A stretch of DNA of 64,000 nucleotides, from assembly GCF_013386585.1 (NCBI RefSeq), contig NZ_JACARO010000039.1, forward strand, positions 1-64,000, read 5' to 3'. This DNA is from Pseudomonas sp. P7548 (GTDB taxonomy: Bacteria; Pseudomonadota; Gammaproteobacteria; Pseudomonadales; Pseudomonadaceae). The stretch's first letter is position 1, and each line of letters begins with the position of its first letter. A program made the translations under genes and the position numbers. Of the stretch, positions 1 to 7,306 are shown piece by piece. Under the pieces are notes generated by a model that saw nothing but the letters and a program-made list of their open reading frames with translations, was not told the origin of the DNA and ran no database searches.

Positions 1-273
1 CCCGCCGTAAGGGCGGAACCGTAAGCCGCCGTTACTCAAAAAACGGATATGTACCCAAAGCAAGCCCCCAGCCAACCCATTGTCGCCAAAAAACCGCCAC
101 AACATTCCCCGGTTTTATTGGGTGCACTTAGCCCAAGTCCCAGCTAATCTGCTCAAACCAAATATCCAATAAAAATGGATGTTTTTTTGACGCCAGGTCA
201 GCAGTCGCCAGGGAGGCCTATGACAAAGGGACGTAGTGGCAGAGACAAGCGCACGCTGCCAGAGGGCACTGCA
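1..273. other. Non-coding leader before the GGDEF/EAL gene
   Basis: I see no supported gene here. Bases 2-16 form a small hairpin (CCGCC, GTAAG, GGCGG), and the GGCGG arm can instead pair with CCGCC at about 26-30, so this could be the trailing terminator region of a gene to the left of the window. In other Pseudomonas the gene upstream of a similar GGDEF/EAL protein is aceF; that link is recollection and cannot be checked here. The last bases before 274 carry an AGAGGG ribosome-binding site. Confidence 0.45.
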
Positions 274-2610
274 ATGAGGTGGCGCCACACGTTCCAAACC
301 CGCATTGCCGGGGTGCTGGCGCTGTTGCTGCTGGTGGTGGTGGCTGCCACCTACTTCGCGGTCAAGGCCGCCACCGGCCGCGCCGTGGAAAACCAGGCGC
401 AGGTCCAATTGAAAACCGGCAGCCAGGTGTTCGAGCGCCTGCTGGACCTGCGTGGCCGTCGCCTGCAATACGGGCTCGACTGGCTCACCGTCGATGGGCC
501 TTTCAAGCAAGCCGTGGCCGAGGGCAAGACCGTGCCGATCCTCGCGGCGCTGCGTCGGCATGGCACCGGTATCCGTTCCAGCGAAGTGTTTGTGTTGGGC
601 CTCGACGGCAAAGTGGTGGTCAGCACCTTGCCGATGCTCACACGCGGCGATGCGTTCCCCTATGAAGACGCGTTGCGCAAGGCGCGGCGCAGCGGCCTGC
701 AGATGCTGATCGTGGCCATGGACGGCCGCCCGTACTTGCTGGTGCAGGACGAAGTGCTCGACCCGATGCCCATCGCCCGGGTGATCATGGGCTTTCCCAT
801 GGACAAGCTGTTTGCCAGCGAATTGCGCTCCATGAGCAACCTGGAAGTGTCCTTCCTCAGTGTGCAGGACGGTCGTCCCGGTCCGCTGTTCAGCACCCAG
901 CCTGACGCCTACCAGGCCACCATCATCAGTACCTTGCGCGATGCGCACCTGAACCCCGAGCCGCAGATCAATCTGTTCTACGGGCAGCGCGTGCTCAGCC
1001 AGGTGTTGCCGCTGGCCAATACCGGCGATGGCGACGAAGTGCGGGTGCTGCTGCAAAGCCCGCTGGACCACGCGCTGGAATCCTTTGCGCCGCTGGACCG
1101 GCAATTCCTGGGCATAGCGCTGGCGGTGTTGTTGGTGTCCTTGGCGGGGGCATTGTTTTTGGCGCGGCGGGTCTCGCGTCCGCTCAATGCCTTGGTGGAC
1201 GCGGCCGAGCGCATTGGCGCCGGTGACTATCGGACGCCGGTGCGGGTGCGCAGCCATGATGAATTCGGCCTGCTAGCCCGGGCTTTCAATGCCATGCAAA
1301 GTGGTATCGCCGTGCGCGAGCGGCAGTTGGCGCACAACGCCCTGCATGACCCGTTGACCGGGTTGCCCAACCGCGCCCTGGCCATGGAGCGCCTGGGCAG
1401 TGCGATCAGCGCGGGCCGCCCGGTGGTGCTGCTGTACCTGGGTATTGAAAACTACCGGGTGATCAACGAAGGCTTCGGCCCCCAGGGTGTGGAAGAAATG
1501 CTGCGTGAGGCCAGCCGCTGTCTGTCCATGAGCCTGCTGGCCAGCGACACCGCCGCGCGCATCGCCGGCAGCGAGTTTTTGCTGTTGCTGGAAAACACCG
1601 AGATCGATCGCGCCGTGGCCCGTGCTGACCGCCTCTACAGCTTGCTCACCGAGCCCCAGCGCATCGGCAATGATGAGCTGCGCCATGAAGTGAGCATCGG
1701 CATCGCCGCTTACCCTGCCGATGGCCAGCAAGTGGAAGAGCTGATCAGCCGCGCCGCCATCGCCCGGCATGATGCGGCGACCTTGCCTGGTTATTTGCAG
1801 ATTTATCAACAGGACCGCGACCTCGCGCACCAGCGCCAGATCACCTTGATTCGCGACCTGCGCCGCGCCGCCCTCGAAGGTGAGCTTTACCTGTGCTACC
1901 AGCCCAAGCTCGATTTGAAGCACGGCCATGTGCGCCAGGCCGAAGCCCTGCTGCGCTGGCAACACCCCACGCTGGGCCTGGTGTCGCCCGCCGAATTCAT
2001 CCCGCTGGCTGAGCGCACCGGCAGCATGCGCAGCCTGACCCAGTGGGTGATCGAGGAAGCCATCCGGCAGATCGCCGAGTGGGGGCAGCGGGGCATGCAT
2101 ATCCAGCTGTCGGTGAATATTTCGGTGGATGACCTGGCCGACGATGACCTGGCGGTGCGTGTCACTGCACTGCTGATGCAATACGGCGTCATGGCCCAGC
2201 AGCTGATTTTCGAGATCACCGAAAGCGCCATCATGCACAACCCGCAACAGGCCCTCAGTGTGTTGGAACAGCTGCGTGGCTGTGGCATCAGCCTGTCGGT
2301 AGATGACTTCGGTACCGGCTATTCCTCCCTCGCGCAATTGCAGCGCCTGCCGGTGCAAGAGTTGAAGATCGACCAGTCATTCGTGCGCAACCTCGACAGC
2401 ACCACCGGCGACGGGGTGATCGTGCGTTCCACCATCGAAATGAGCCACAACCTGGGGCTCAAGGTGGTGGCCGAAGGCGTCGAGTTCGAACCCAGCCTGA
2501 AGCTGCTCAAGCAGTGGAAGTGCGACACCGCCCAGGGCTACCTGATCAGCCGGCCATTGAATGCCATGGCGTTCGAGATGTGGATGCGCCGCGAGCGGGT
2601 GCCCATCTAG
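274..2610 (+). CDS. Membrane-bound GGDEF/EAL protein, probable c-di-GMP phosphodiesterase
   Basis: A 778-residue inner-membrane signalling protein. After one N-terminal transmembrane helix (about residues 10-30) comes a periplasmic sensor region to about 275, a second helix (FLGIALAVLLVSLAGALFL) running into a HAMP linker, a GGDEF domain (about 370-520) and an EAL domain (about 530-775). The GGDEF signature is degenerate (AGSEF), so cyclase activity is unlikely. The EAL domain keeps EALLRW, the SVNIS and TESAI segments, DDFGTGYSSL, KIDQSFV and VAEGVE, so it should hydrolyse c-di-GMP. The degenerate GGDEF may bind GTP as a regulatory module; that is inference. I chose the ATG at 274 because AGAGGG lies 8 bases upstream and the membrane helix follows at once; an in-frame ATG at 175 has no ribosome-binding site. 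A terminator follows the gene. Confidence 0.88.
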   Translation: MRWRHTFQTRIAGVLALLLLVVVAATYFAVKAATGRAVENQAQVQLKTGSQVFERLLDLRGRRLQYGLDWLTVDGPFKQAVAEGKTVPILAALRRHGTGIRSSEVFVLGLDGKVVVSTLPMLTRGDAFPYEDALRKARRSGLQMLIVAMDGRPYLLVQDEVLDPMPIARVIMGFPMDKLFASELRSMSNLEVSFLSVQDGRPGPLFSTQPDAYQATIISTLRDAHLNPEPQINLFYGQRVLSQVLPLANTGDGDEVRVLLQSPLDHALESFAPLDRQFLGIALAVLLVSLAGALFLARRVSRPLNALVDAAERIGAGDYRTPVRVRSHDEFGLLARAFNAMQSGIAVRERQLAHNALHDPLTGLPNRALAMERLGSAISAGRPVVLLYLGIENYRVINEGFGPQGVEEMLREASRCLSMSLLASDTAARIAGSEFLLLLENTEIDRAVARADRLYSLLTEPQRIGNDELRHEVSIGIAAYPADGQQVEELISRAAIARHDAATLPGYLQIYQQDRDLAHQRQITLIRDLRRAALEGELYLCYQPKLDLKHGHVRQAEALLRWQHPTLGLVSPAEFIPLAERTGSMRSLTQWVIEEAIRQIAEWGQRGMHIQLSVNISVDDLADDDLAVRVTALLMQYGVMAQQLIFEITESAIMHNPQQALSVLEQLRGCGISLSVDDFGTGYSSLAQLQRLPVQELKIDQSFVRNLDSTTGDGVIVRSTIEMSHNLGLKVVAEGVEFEPSLKLLKQWKCDTAQGYLISRPLNAMAFEMWMRRERVPI

Positions 2611-2643
2611 AAAACTGTTTCATCCTCCGCCAACAGCCACTTC

Positions 2644-2675
2644 AAAACGCCCGATGCGCTGCTTCGGGCGTTTTT
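2644..2675 (+). terminator. Rho-independent terminator after the GGDEF/EAL gene
   Basis: An inverted repeat with arms AAAACGCCCGA and TCGGGCGTTTT around a 10-base loop begins 34 bases after the stop codon and ends in a T run. Confidence 0.85.
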
Positions 2676-3018
2676 CGTTGTAGTGGCCTGTTTGAGGTGC
2701 AAATAGAGCGTAAGCGCTTCATTGTGTTACTTGCGGTTGCACTAAAATACTTTGGTTGATTTTTAATCATTTAAATAACTAATTGATATTTATATATTTA
2801 TTTCTATTAAATAAAAGTTAATCCTACTTGGCTCACCCTTTGCACAACACGCCGATGACGGATCACACTCATTAAAGCAGTGTGTACGCCATATAGTTGT
2901 GCCGCAAGAACGCAGGACGCTCGCAGGCGGTGCACCCCTAATCCATAACCCTTTCATGCCAAGGGTAGGCGCTCTGCTGCCCACCTTTAAGGCGCTCTAT
3001 CGCCCGGAGAAAACCGCT
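2676..3018 (+). promoter_or_regulatory. AT-rich region upstream of the porin
   Basis: No gene is visible. Bases 2740-2820 are very AT-rich compared with the surroundings and lack coding features. Such a stretch is a plausible UP element or nucleoid-protein site for the porin promoter, but no -35/-10 pair could be fixed with confidence. The bases just before 3019 carry GGAG at 3006-3009, about 9 bases before the ATG. Confidence 0.4.
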
Positions 3019-4242
3019 ATGTCACGAGTTGAATGGCCTGTGCGCCTGATGTTGCTGGTGAGTGCCACCGTGTTTTGCACTGCGTCACTGGCGGCGGACG
3101 ATACCCCGTCGCCCAAACCGTTCGGGCACCTGAGTTGGGCCAGTGACGACGGGGCCAAGTCCCTGGATTTTGGCGGCTCGATTCGGCTCAACCATCGCTA
3201 CGAAGACTGGAAAACCAGCAGCAATGACCCGGCGCGCTTGCTGTTCGACATTGCCCGTTTTGAGGTCAAGGGCAAGTGGGATCAGTTTTACCTGGACGGC
3301 GGCTACACCTTCCAGGACCGCAACCGGCGTTCGATCGAGCACGCCCTGGTGGGCTACAAATTCCAGGACGGCGATGACCTGCAACTGGGCATCGTCTACA
3401 AGCCGTTTGGCATTTACCCCTACCCGGAAAACGGCTGGACGTTCCATATCCCGTACTTCCTGGGCTATGCCGACAGCGCGGCGCCGGGCCTGAAATACAG
3501 CCACCCGTTGGGCGACTGGAACCTGCAGGCGGCGTTCTTTCCGCGCATGATCCCGGCCGACCGGCGCTACACACCGGAAGTCGGCACCTACAGCGACCTC
3601 AAGGACAACGCACTGGCCAGCCTGCACGGCCAGGACAATGAAAAGCGCAACCAGCTCGACCTGCGCCTGGCGCGGTCGTGGGGCAGCGATGGTTGGAAGA
3701 ATGAATCCGGCGTGTCGCTGGCCGGCTCCCAGGTCTATAACGGCACCACCGATCGCAACGGCACCTACTGGGCTGCGGCCGCTCACACCACCTTGAGCAA
3801 GGGGCCCTGGAGCGCCCAGTTGATGGGCATTCGCTACCAGTACAACCTGCAGAACCCCGAAGGCGTGAGCGACGCCAGTGTGTTGATGGGCGCCAACGCG
3901 GCGAGCCCGGCCTACCTGGTGGCGGCCAAGGGTGATGTCGGGTTGCTGAACATCGGCTACACCGTGGACACGCCGCAGTTGGGCAAGGTCAAGAGCGTCA
4001 AGTTCTACAACGACTACAGCGTGCTGCACAAAGACCAGGCGCAATGGAACAGCTCGCAGATGGACACCCTGGGCGTGAAGCTGATGGCGGGGCCGATCAT
4101 CACCTGGCTGGACCTGACCTGGGGCAAGAACGCCAACCCCTATGGCGGCGCGGAGAACGGCACCGGTTGGACCTCCACCACCTCGTCGGGCAGCAATGAG
4201 TGGTACTTCCGCACCAACGTGAACATCGGCTACTACTTCTAG
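3019..4242 (+). CDS. Outer-membrane porin, OprO/OprP-like family
   Basis: A 407-residue exported beta-barrel protein. The start at 3019 gives a clear signal peptide (VRLMLLVSATVFCTASLAA, cleavage near ALAA-DD) behind a GGAG ribosome-binding site. The mature protein opens with a strand-like segment (LDFGGSIRLNHRYEDW), shows alternating aromatic/polar strands throughout and ends in YYF, the terminal-aromatic signature recognised by the Bam machinery. The family resembles phosphate-selective or anion porins, but the specificity loop residues cannot be judged by eye, so the solute is unknown. It converges on gcd with a shared terminator between them; a carbohydrate or gluconate role would fit the neighbourhood but is only inference. 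Confidence 0.65.
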   Translation: MSRVEWPVRLMLLVSATVFCTASLAADDTPSPKPFGHLSWASDDGAKSLDFGGSIRLNHRYEDWKTSSNDPARLLFDIARFEVKGKWDQFYLDGGYTFQDRNRRSIEHALVGYKFQDGDDLQLGIVYKPFGIYPYPENGWTFHIPYFLGYADSAAPGLKYSHPLGDWNLQAAFFPRMIPADRRYTPEVGTYSDLKDNALASLHGQDNEKRNQLDLRLARSWGSDGWKNESGVSLAGSQVYNGTTDRNGTYWAAAAHTTLSKGPWSAQLMGIRYQYNLQNPEGVSDASVLMGANAASPAYLVAAKGDVGLLNIGYTVDTPQLGKVKSVKFYNDYSVLHKDQAQWNSSQMDTLGVKLMAGPIITWLDLTWGKNANPYGGAENGTGWTSTTSSGSNEWYFRTNVNIGYYF

Positions 4243-4287
4243 TCGGATTGAAGCGTTGACCCAGGCAACATGACCTGCACATCACCT

Positions 4288-4376
4288 TGTAGGAGCCGGC
4301 CTGCCGGCGATAGCGGTAGGTCAGTGATTGCGTTTGTTCCTGATACACCGCCATCGCTGGCAAGCCAGCTCCTACA
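4288..4376. repeat. REP doublet (TGTAGGAGCCGGC class)
   Basis: Two inverted copies of a REP-type palindrome, TGTAGGAGCCGGCCTGCCGG and its diverged complement ending in AGCTCCTACA, are separated by a short spacer. Total length is 89 bp. It lies between the convergent porin and gcd genes. Confidence 0.8.
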
Positions 4377-4396
4377 TTTGATCTGCATCGGGCATG

Positions 4397-4435
4397 AAAA
4401 AAGGCGGCTACCTTCATCAGGTAGCCGCCTTTTTA
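4397..4435. terminator. Bidirectional terminator between porin and gcd
   Basis: The arms AAAAAAGGCGGCTACCT and AGGTAGCCGCCTTTTTT form a long perfect stem with A/T runs on both sides, so it can end transcription from both convergent genes. Confidence 0.9.
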
Positions 4436-4451
4436 TTACCGCCAGTGAAGC

Positions 4452-6869
4452 TTAATCCGGCAGCTTGAACGCCATCACGTAGTCACCCTGCTTGGTGCCG
4501 AGGGAGCCGTGACCGCCGGCCATGACCAGCACGTACTGCTTGCCGTCCTTGCCGGTGTAGGTCATCGGGGTGGTTTGCGCGCCTGCGGGCAGGCGGCCTT
4601 CCCACAGTTGCTTGCCGTTTTTCACGTCGTAGGCACGCAGGTACTGGTCCAGGGTGCCGCTGAGGAATGCCACGCCACCGGCGGTGGTGAACGTACCGCC
4701 CAGGCTAGGCACGCCCATGGTCAGCGGGATCGGAACCGGCGAGCTGTCGCGCACGGTGCCGTTCTTGTGCATCCAGATGGTCTGGTGGGTGGTCAGGTCG
4801 ACCGCTGCCACATAACCCCAGGCTGGTGCCTGGCACGGCAGGCCCATCGGCGACAGCAGCGCTTCGAGGATCACACCGTACGGCGCGCCTTTGTTCGGCT
4901 GCACACCTTCGGTTTCGCTCACGCGAGGCCCTTGTTTGGCGATGTCGGCCGCCGGGATCAGTTTCGATTTGAACGCCATGTAGCTCGGGTTCACGAACGC
5001 GATCTGGCGAACCGGGTCGACGGAAATACCGCCCCAGTCGAACACACCAAAGTTACCCGGGTAAACGATCGAGCCTTGCAGCGATGGCGGGGTGAACGGG
5101 CCGTCATAGCGCATCGACTTGAAGTCGATCCGGCAGATCAGTTGGTCGAACGGGGTCACGCCCCACATGTCGCGTTCCTTCAGGGGCGGCGGCATGAAGT
5201 TCAGGTCGGACTTCGGTTGGGTCGGGGCGGTGTGATCGCCGGCCACTGCGCCTTGCGGCACAGGAATTTCGTTGATCGGCACCACCGGTTGGCCGTTGGT
5301 ACGGTCCAGCACGTAGATGCTGCCTTGCTTGGTCGAGGCCATGACCGCTTGCTTGACACCGTCAGCGGTCTTGATGTCGATCAGGGTTGGCTGGCCGCCC
5401 ACGTCCATGTCCCACAGGTCATGGTGGGTGAACTGGAAGGTCCATTTCACATGGCCGGTGTCGATGTCCAGGGCGGTCAGGCCGGCGCTGTACTTCTCGG
5501 AATCCGGGGTACGGTCGCCACCGTATTGGTCGGGCATCTGGTTGCCCATCGGCAGGTACAGCGTGCCGAGTTTTTCATCCACGGCGAACATGGACCACAT
5601 GTTCGGCGAGTTGCGGGTGTAGGTCTTGCCCTCGGCCAACGGAGTGGTGTCGTCCGGGTTGCCGCTGTCCCAGTTCCACACCAGCTTGCCGGTGTGCACG
5701 TCGAACGCGCGGATCACGCCGCTCGGCTCGTCGGTGGAAACGTTGTCGGTCACGTGGCCGCCGATCACCACCAGGTTCTTGGTCACGGCCGGTGGCGAGG
5801 TGGAGTAGTAACCGCCCGGGGCGAAGCTGCCAATGTTGGCACGCAGGTCGACCTGGCCTTTGTCACCGAAGTCTTCGCACATCTTGCCGGTGTCGGCGTC
5901 CAGGGCGATCAAGCGGGTGTCGGCCGTCGGCACGAAGATGCGTTTCGGGCACACGGCGCTGACAGGCGTGGCGCTTGCCGAGCCGGTTGGGCTTTGCTCG
6001 GAGGCGTACGCCGCATCATCGTGATACGACACGCCACGGCAGGTCATGTGCGCCCAGCCTTTGAAGTTCTGCGCACCTTGGGTGGTGATCTTCGGGTCGA
6101 AACGCCAGATTTCCTTGCCGGTGTCCGGGTCCAGGGCAATCACTTGGCTGTGCGGGGTGCACACGTAGAGCATGCCGTTGACCTTCAACGGGGTGTTTTC
6201 CGCCGTGGTCTCGCCCGGGTCGTTAGGGCCTGGGATGTCGCCGGTGCGGTAGGTCCAGGCTGGCACCAGTTTGCCGACGTTTTGCGGGGTGATCTGCGCC
6301 AGCGGCGAGTAACGATCACCATGGGCCGAACGGCCGTAGGCGTTCCAGTCGCCATCGGCCTGGGTCGGTGCGGCGCTGGCCATGCCCGGCACGGCGTCGC
6401 GGTCCAGTTGGCCGGTCTTGACCATTTCACCCGGGTTGGTGAATTGGCTGGCCAGGGCGGTCGCACCGGCCAATACCACGGCGATGCTCAGCGCGCCGGT
6501 GCCCAGTGGTGCAGCTTGGGTGCGCAGCAACGGACGGCGGAACCACGGCAGCAACATGACGATGCCTAGGGCGAACAGCAGTGCCAGGCGCGGCACCAAC
6601 TGCCACCAGTCCAGGCCGACTTCCCACAGTGCCCACACGGTGCTGGCAAACAGCACCAGCGCGTACACGCCCAGCGCAGCGCGGTGGGTGGCCAGCAGCA
6701 ACAGGCCGGTGAGGGCGATGCCGAGACCGGCCAGCAGGTAGTACAGCGACCCGCCGAGCATGCTCAGCTTGACGCCGCCCGCCAGCAAGGCCAGGCCCAT
6801 GATCAGCAGCAAGACGCCTAGCAGCCTGGGCAGCAGGCGACTTGGGCTCGAGGCACCATCAGTGCTCAT
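4452..6869 (-). CDS. gcd: Membrane-bound PQQ-dependent glucose dehydrogenase
   Basis: An 805-residue quinoprotein that oxidises glucose to gluconolactone in the periplasm and passes electrons to ubiquinone, the first step of the direct oxidative glucose route in Pseudomonas. Residues 1-150 hold about five transmembrane helices, the usual anchor of this enzyme. The rest is a PQQ beta-propeller with repeated blades of the WxFxT/ALDxxTGK type (ALDPDTGKEIWRFDP, ALDADTGKMCEDF, AYDVKNGKQLWEGRL) and the conserved segments WAHMTCRGVSYH, DMDVGGQPTL and GVPSLGG. Length matches the family. The ribosome-binding site is GGAG before the ATG. PQQ biosynthesis genes are not in the window. The upstream region carries two palindromes and two DnaA-box-like sequences, listed separately. 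Confidence 0.96.
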   Translation of the reverse strand: MSTDGASSPSRLLPRLLGVLLLIMGLALLAGGVKLSMLGGSLYYLLAGLGIALTGLLLLATHRAALGVYALVLFASTVWALWEVGLDWWQLVPRLALLFALGIVMLLPWFRRPLLRTQAAPLGTGALSIAVVLAGATALASQFTNPGEMVKTGQLDRDAVPGMASAAPTQADGDWNAYGRSAHGDRYSPLAQITPQNVGKLVPAWTYRTGDIPGPNDPGETTAENTPLKVNGMLYVCTPHSQVIALDPDTGKEIWRFDPKITTQGAQNFKGWAHMTCRGVSYHDDAAYASEQSPTGSASATPVSAVCPKRIFVPTADTRLIALDADTGKMCEDFGDKGQVDLRANIGSFAPGGYYSTSPPAVTKNLVVIGGHVTDNVSTDEPSGVIRAFDVHTGKLVWNWDSGNPDDTTPLAEGKTYTRNSPNMWSMFAVDEKLGTLYLPMGNQMPDQYGGDRTPDSEKYSAGLTALDIDTGHVKWTFQFTHHDLWDMDVGGQPTLIDIKTADGVKQAVMASTKQGSIYVLDRTNGQPVVPINEIPVPQGAVAGDHTAPTQPKSDLNFMPPPLKERDMWGVTPFDQLICRIDFKSMRYDGPFTPPSLQGSIVYPGNFGVFDWGGISVDPVRQIAFVNPSYMAFKSKLIPAADIAKQGPRVSETEGVQPNKGAPYGVILEALLSPMGLPCQAPAWGYVAAVDLTTHQTIWMHKNGTVRDSSPVPIPLTMGVPSLGGTFTTAGGVAFLSGTLDQYLRAYDVKNGKQLWEGRLPAGAQTTPMTYTGKDGKQYVLVMAGGHGSLGTKQGDYVMAFKLPD

Positions 6870-6981
6870 AGTGTGTTTCTCCGTGACGTTGGAATTATGT
6901 AACCCCGTGCTTCACTGTAGATGACGATTCGGCGCGGGCTTGGTTCAGCGTTAATTCGGTTTTTCTGGGGACAGCGGGGGT

Positions 6982-7009
6982 TATCCACAGGCGGGCGATT
7001 TATCCCCAG
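6982..7009 (+). other. Two DnaA-box-like 9-mers upstream of gcd
   Basis: TTATCCACA at 6982-6990 is identical to the consensus DnaA box, and TTATCCCCA at 7001-7009 differs by one base in the same orientation, 19 bp on. They sit 113-140 bases upstream of the gcd start. No AT-rich unwinding element or replication gene is nearby, so this is not an origin. Binding by DnaA as a regulator is possible but unproven. Confidence 0.4.
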
Positions 7010-7023
7010 GCGCAGCGGGGTGT

Positions 7024-7039
7024 AAGACAGCGCTGTCTT
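7024..7039. promoter_or_regulatory. Perfect 16-bp palindrome upstream of gcd
   Basis: AAGACAGCGCTGTCTT is a perfect dyad about 155 bases upstream of the gcd start codon, in a region with no gene. It has the form of an operator for a dimeric regulator. The cognate regulator is not identified. Confidence 0.45.
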
Positions 7040-7080
7040 TACGAGTAGGAATAATCGGCAAGATGGGGTCGACCGGGAGA

Positions 7081-7092
7081 TGAAACGTTTCA
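7081..7092. promoter_or_regulatory. LacI-family-like operator upstream of gcd
   Basis: TGAAACGTTTCA is a perfect dyad with the central CG typical of LacI/GalR-family operators. It resembles the PtxS operator TGAAACCGGTTTCA of Pseudomonas sugar-acid genes but is 2 bp shorter in the centre. It lies 212 bases upstream of gcd, which is far for direct repression. Confidence 0.4.
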
Positions 7093-7200
7093 GTTTGTTG
7101 CGGGCAAGGATAAAGGGAGAGGGCGCGCAGAGAAAGGGCTAATCGCAAGATGCATCATTTCAGATTTGGTAACAGTGACAGAACGTCGCTGCAAAACCAA

Positions 7201-7289
7201 TGTGGGAGCGGGCTTGCTCGCGAATGCGGTGTGTCAGTCAATGCATGTATGACTGATCCACCGCATTCGCGAGCAAGCCCGCTCCCACA
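7201..7289. repeat. REP doublet (TGTGGGAGCGGGC class), 89 bp
   Basis: The left arm TGTGGGAGCGGGCTTGCTCG is repeated as its reverse complement at the right end (CGAGCAAGCCCGCTCCCACA), giving the inverted-doublet form called REPIN. It lies between the TonB-dependent receptor and gcd. Confidence 0.9.
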
Positions 7290-7306
7290 GGGGGACCGCG
7301 GTGTGG

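Noticed and set aside
1..174. C-terminal end of a gene at the left edge
   Set aside because: A plus-strand frame is open for about 40 codons but shows no codon bias, and the region begins with overlapping hairpins typical of an intergenic terminator.
4509..6569. Long open frame (686 codons) opposite gcd
   Set aside because: gcd is unmistakable on the other strand, and the plus-strand frame shows only composition-driven openness.
6982..7009. Replication origin suggested by two DnaA-box-like sequences
   Set aside because: Only two boxes, no AT-rich unwinding region and no dnaA, dnaN, gidA or partition gene nearby.
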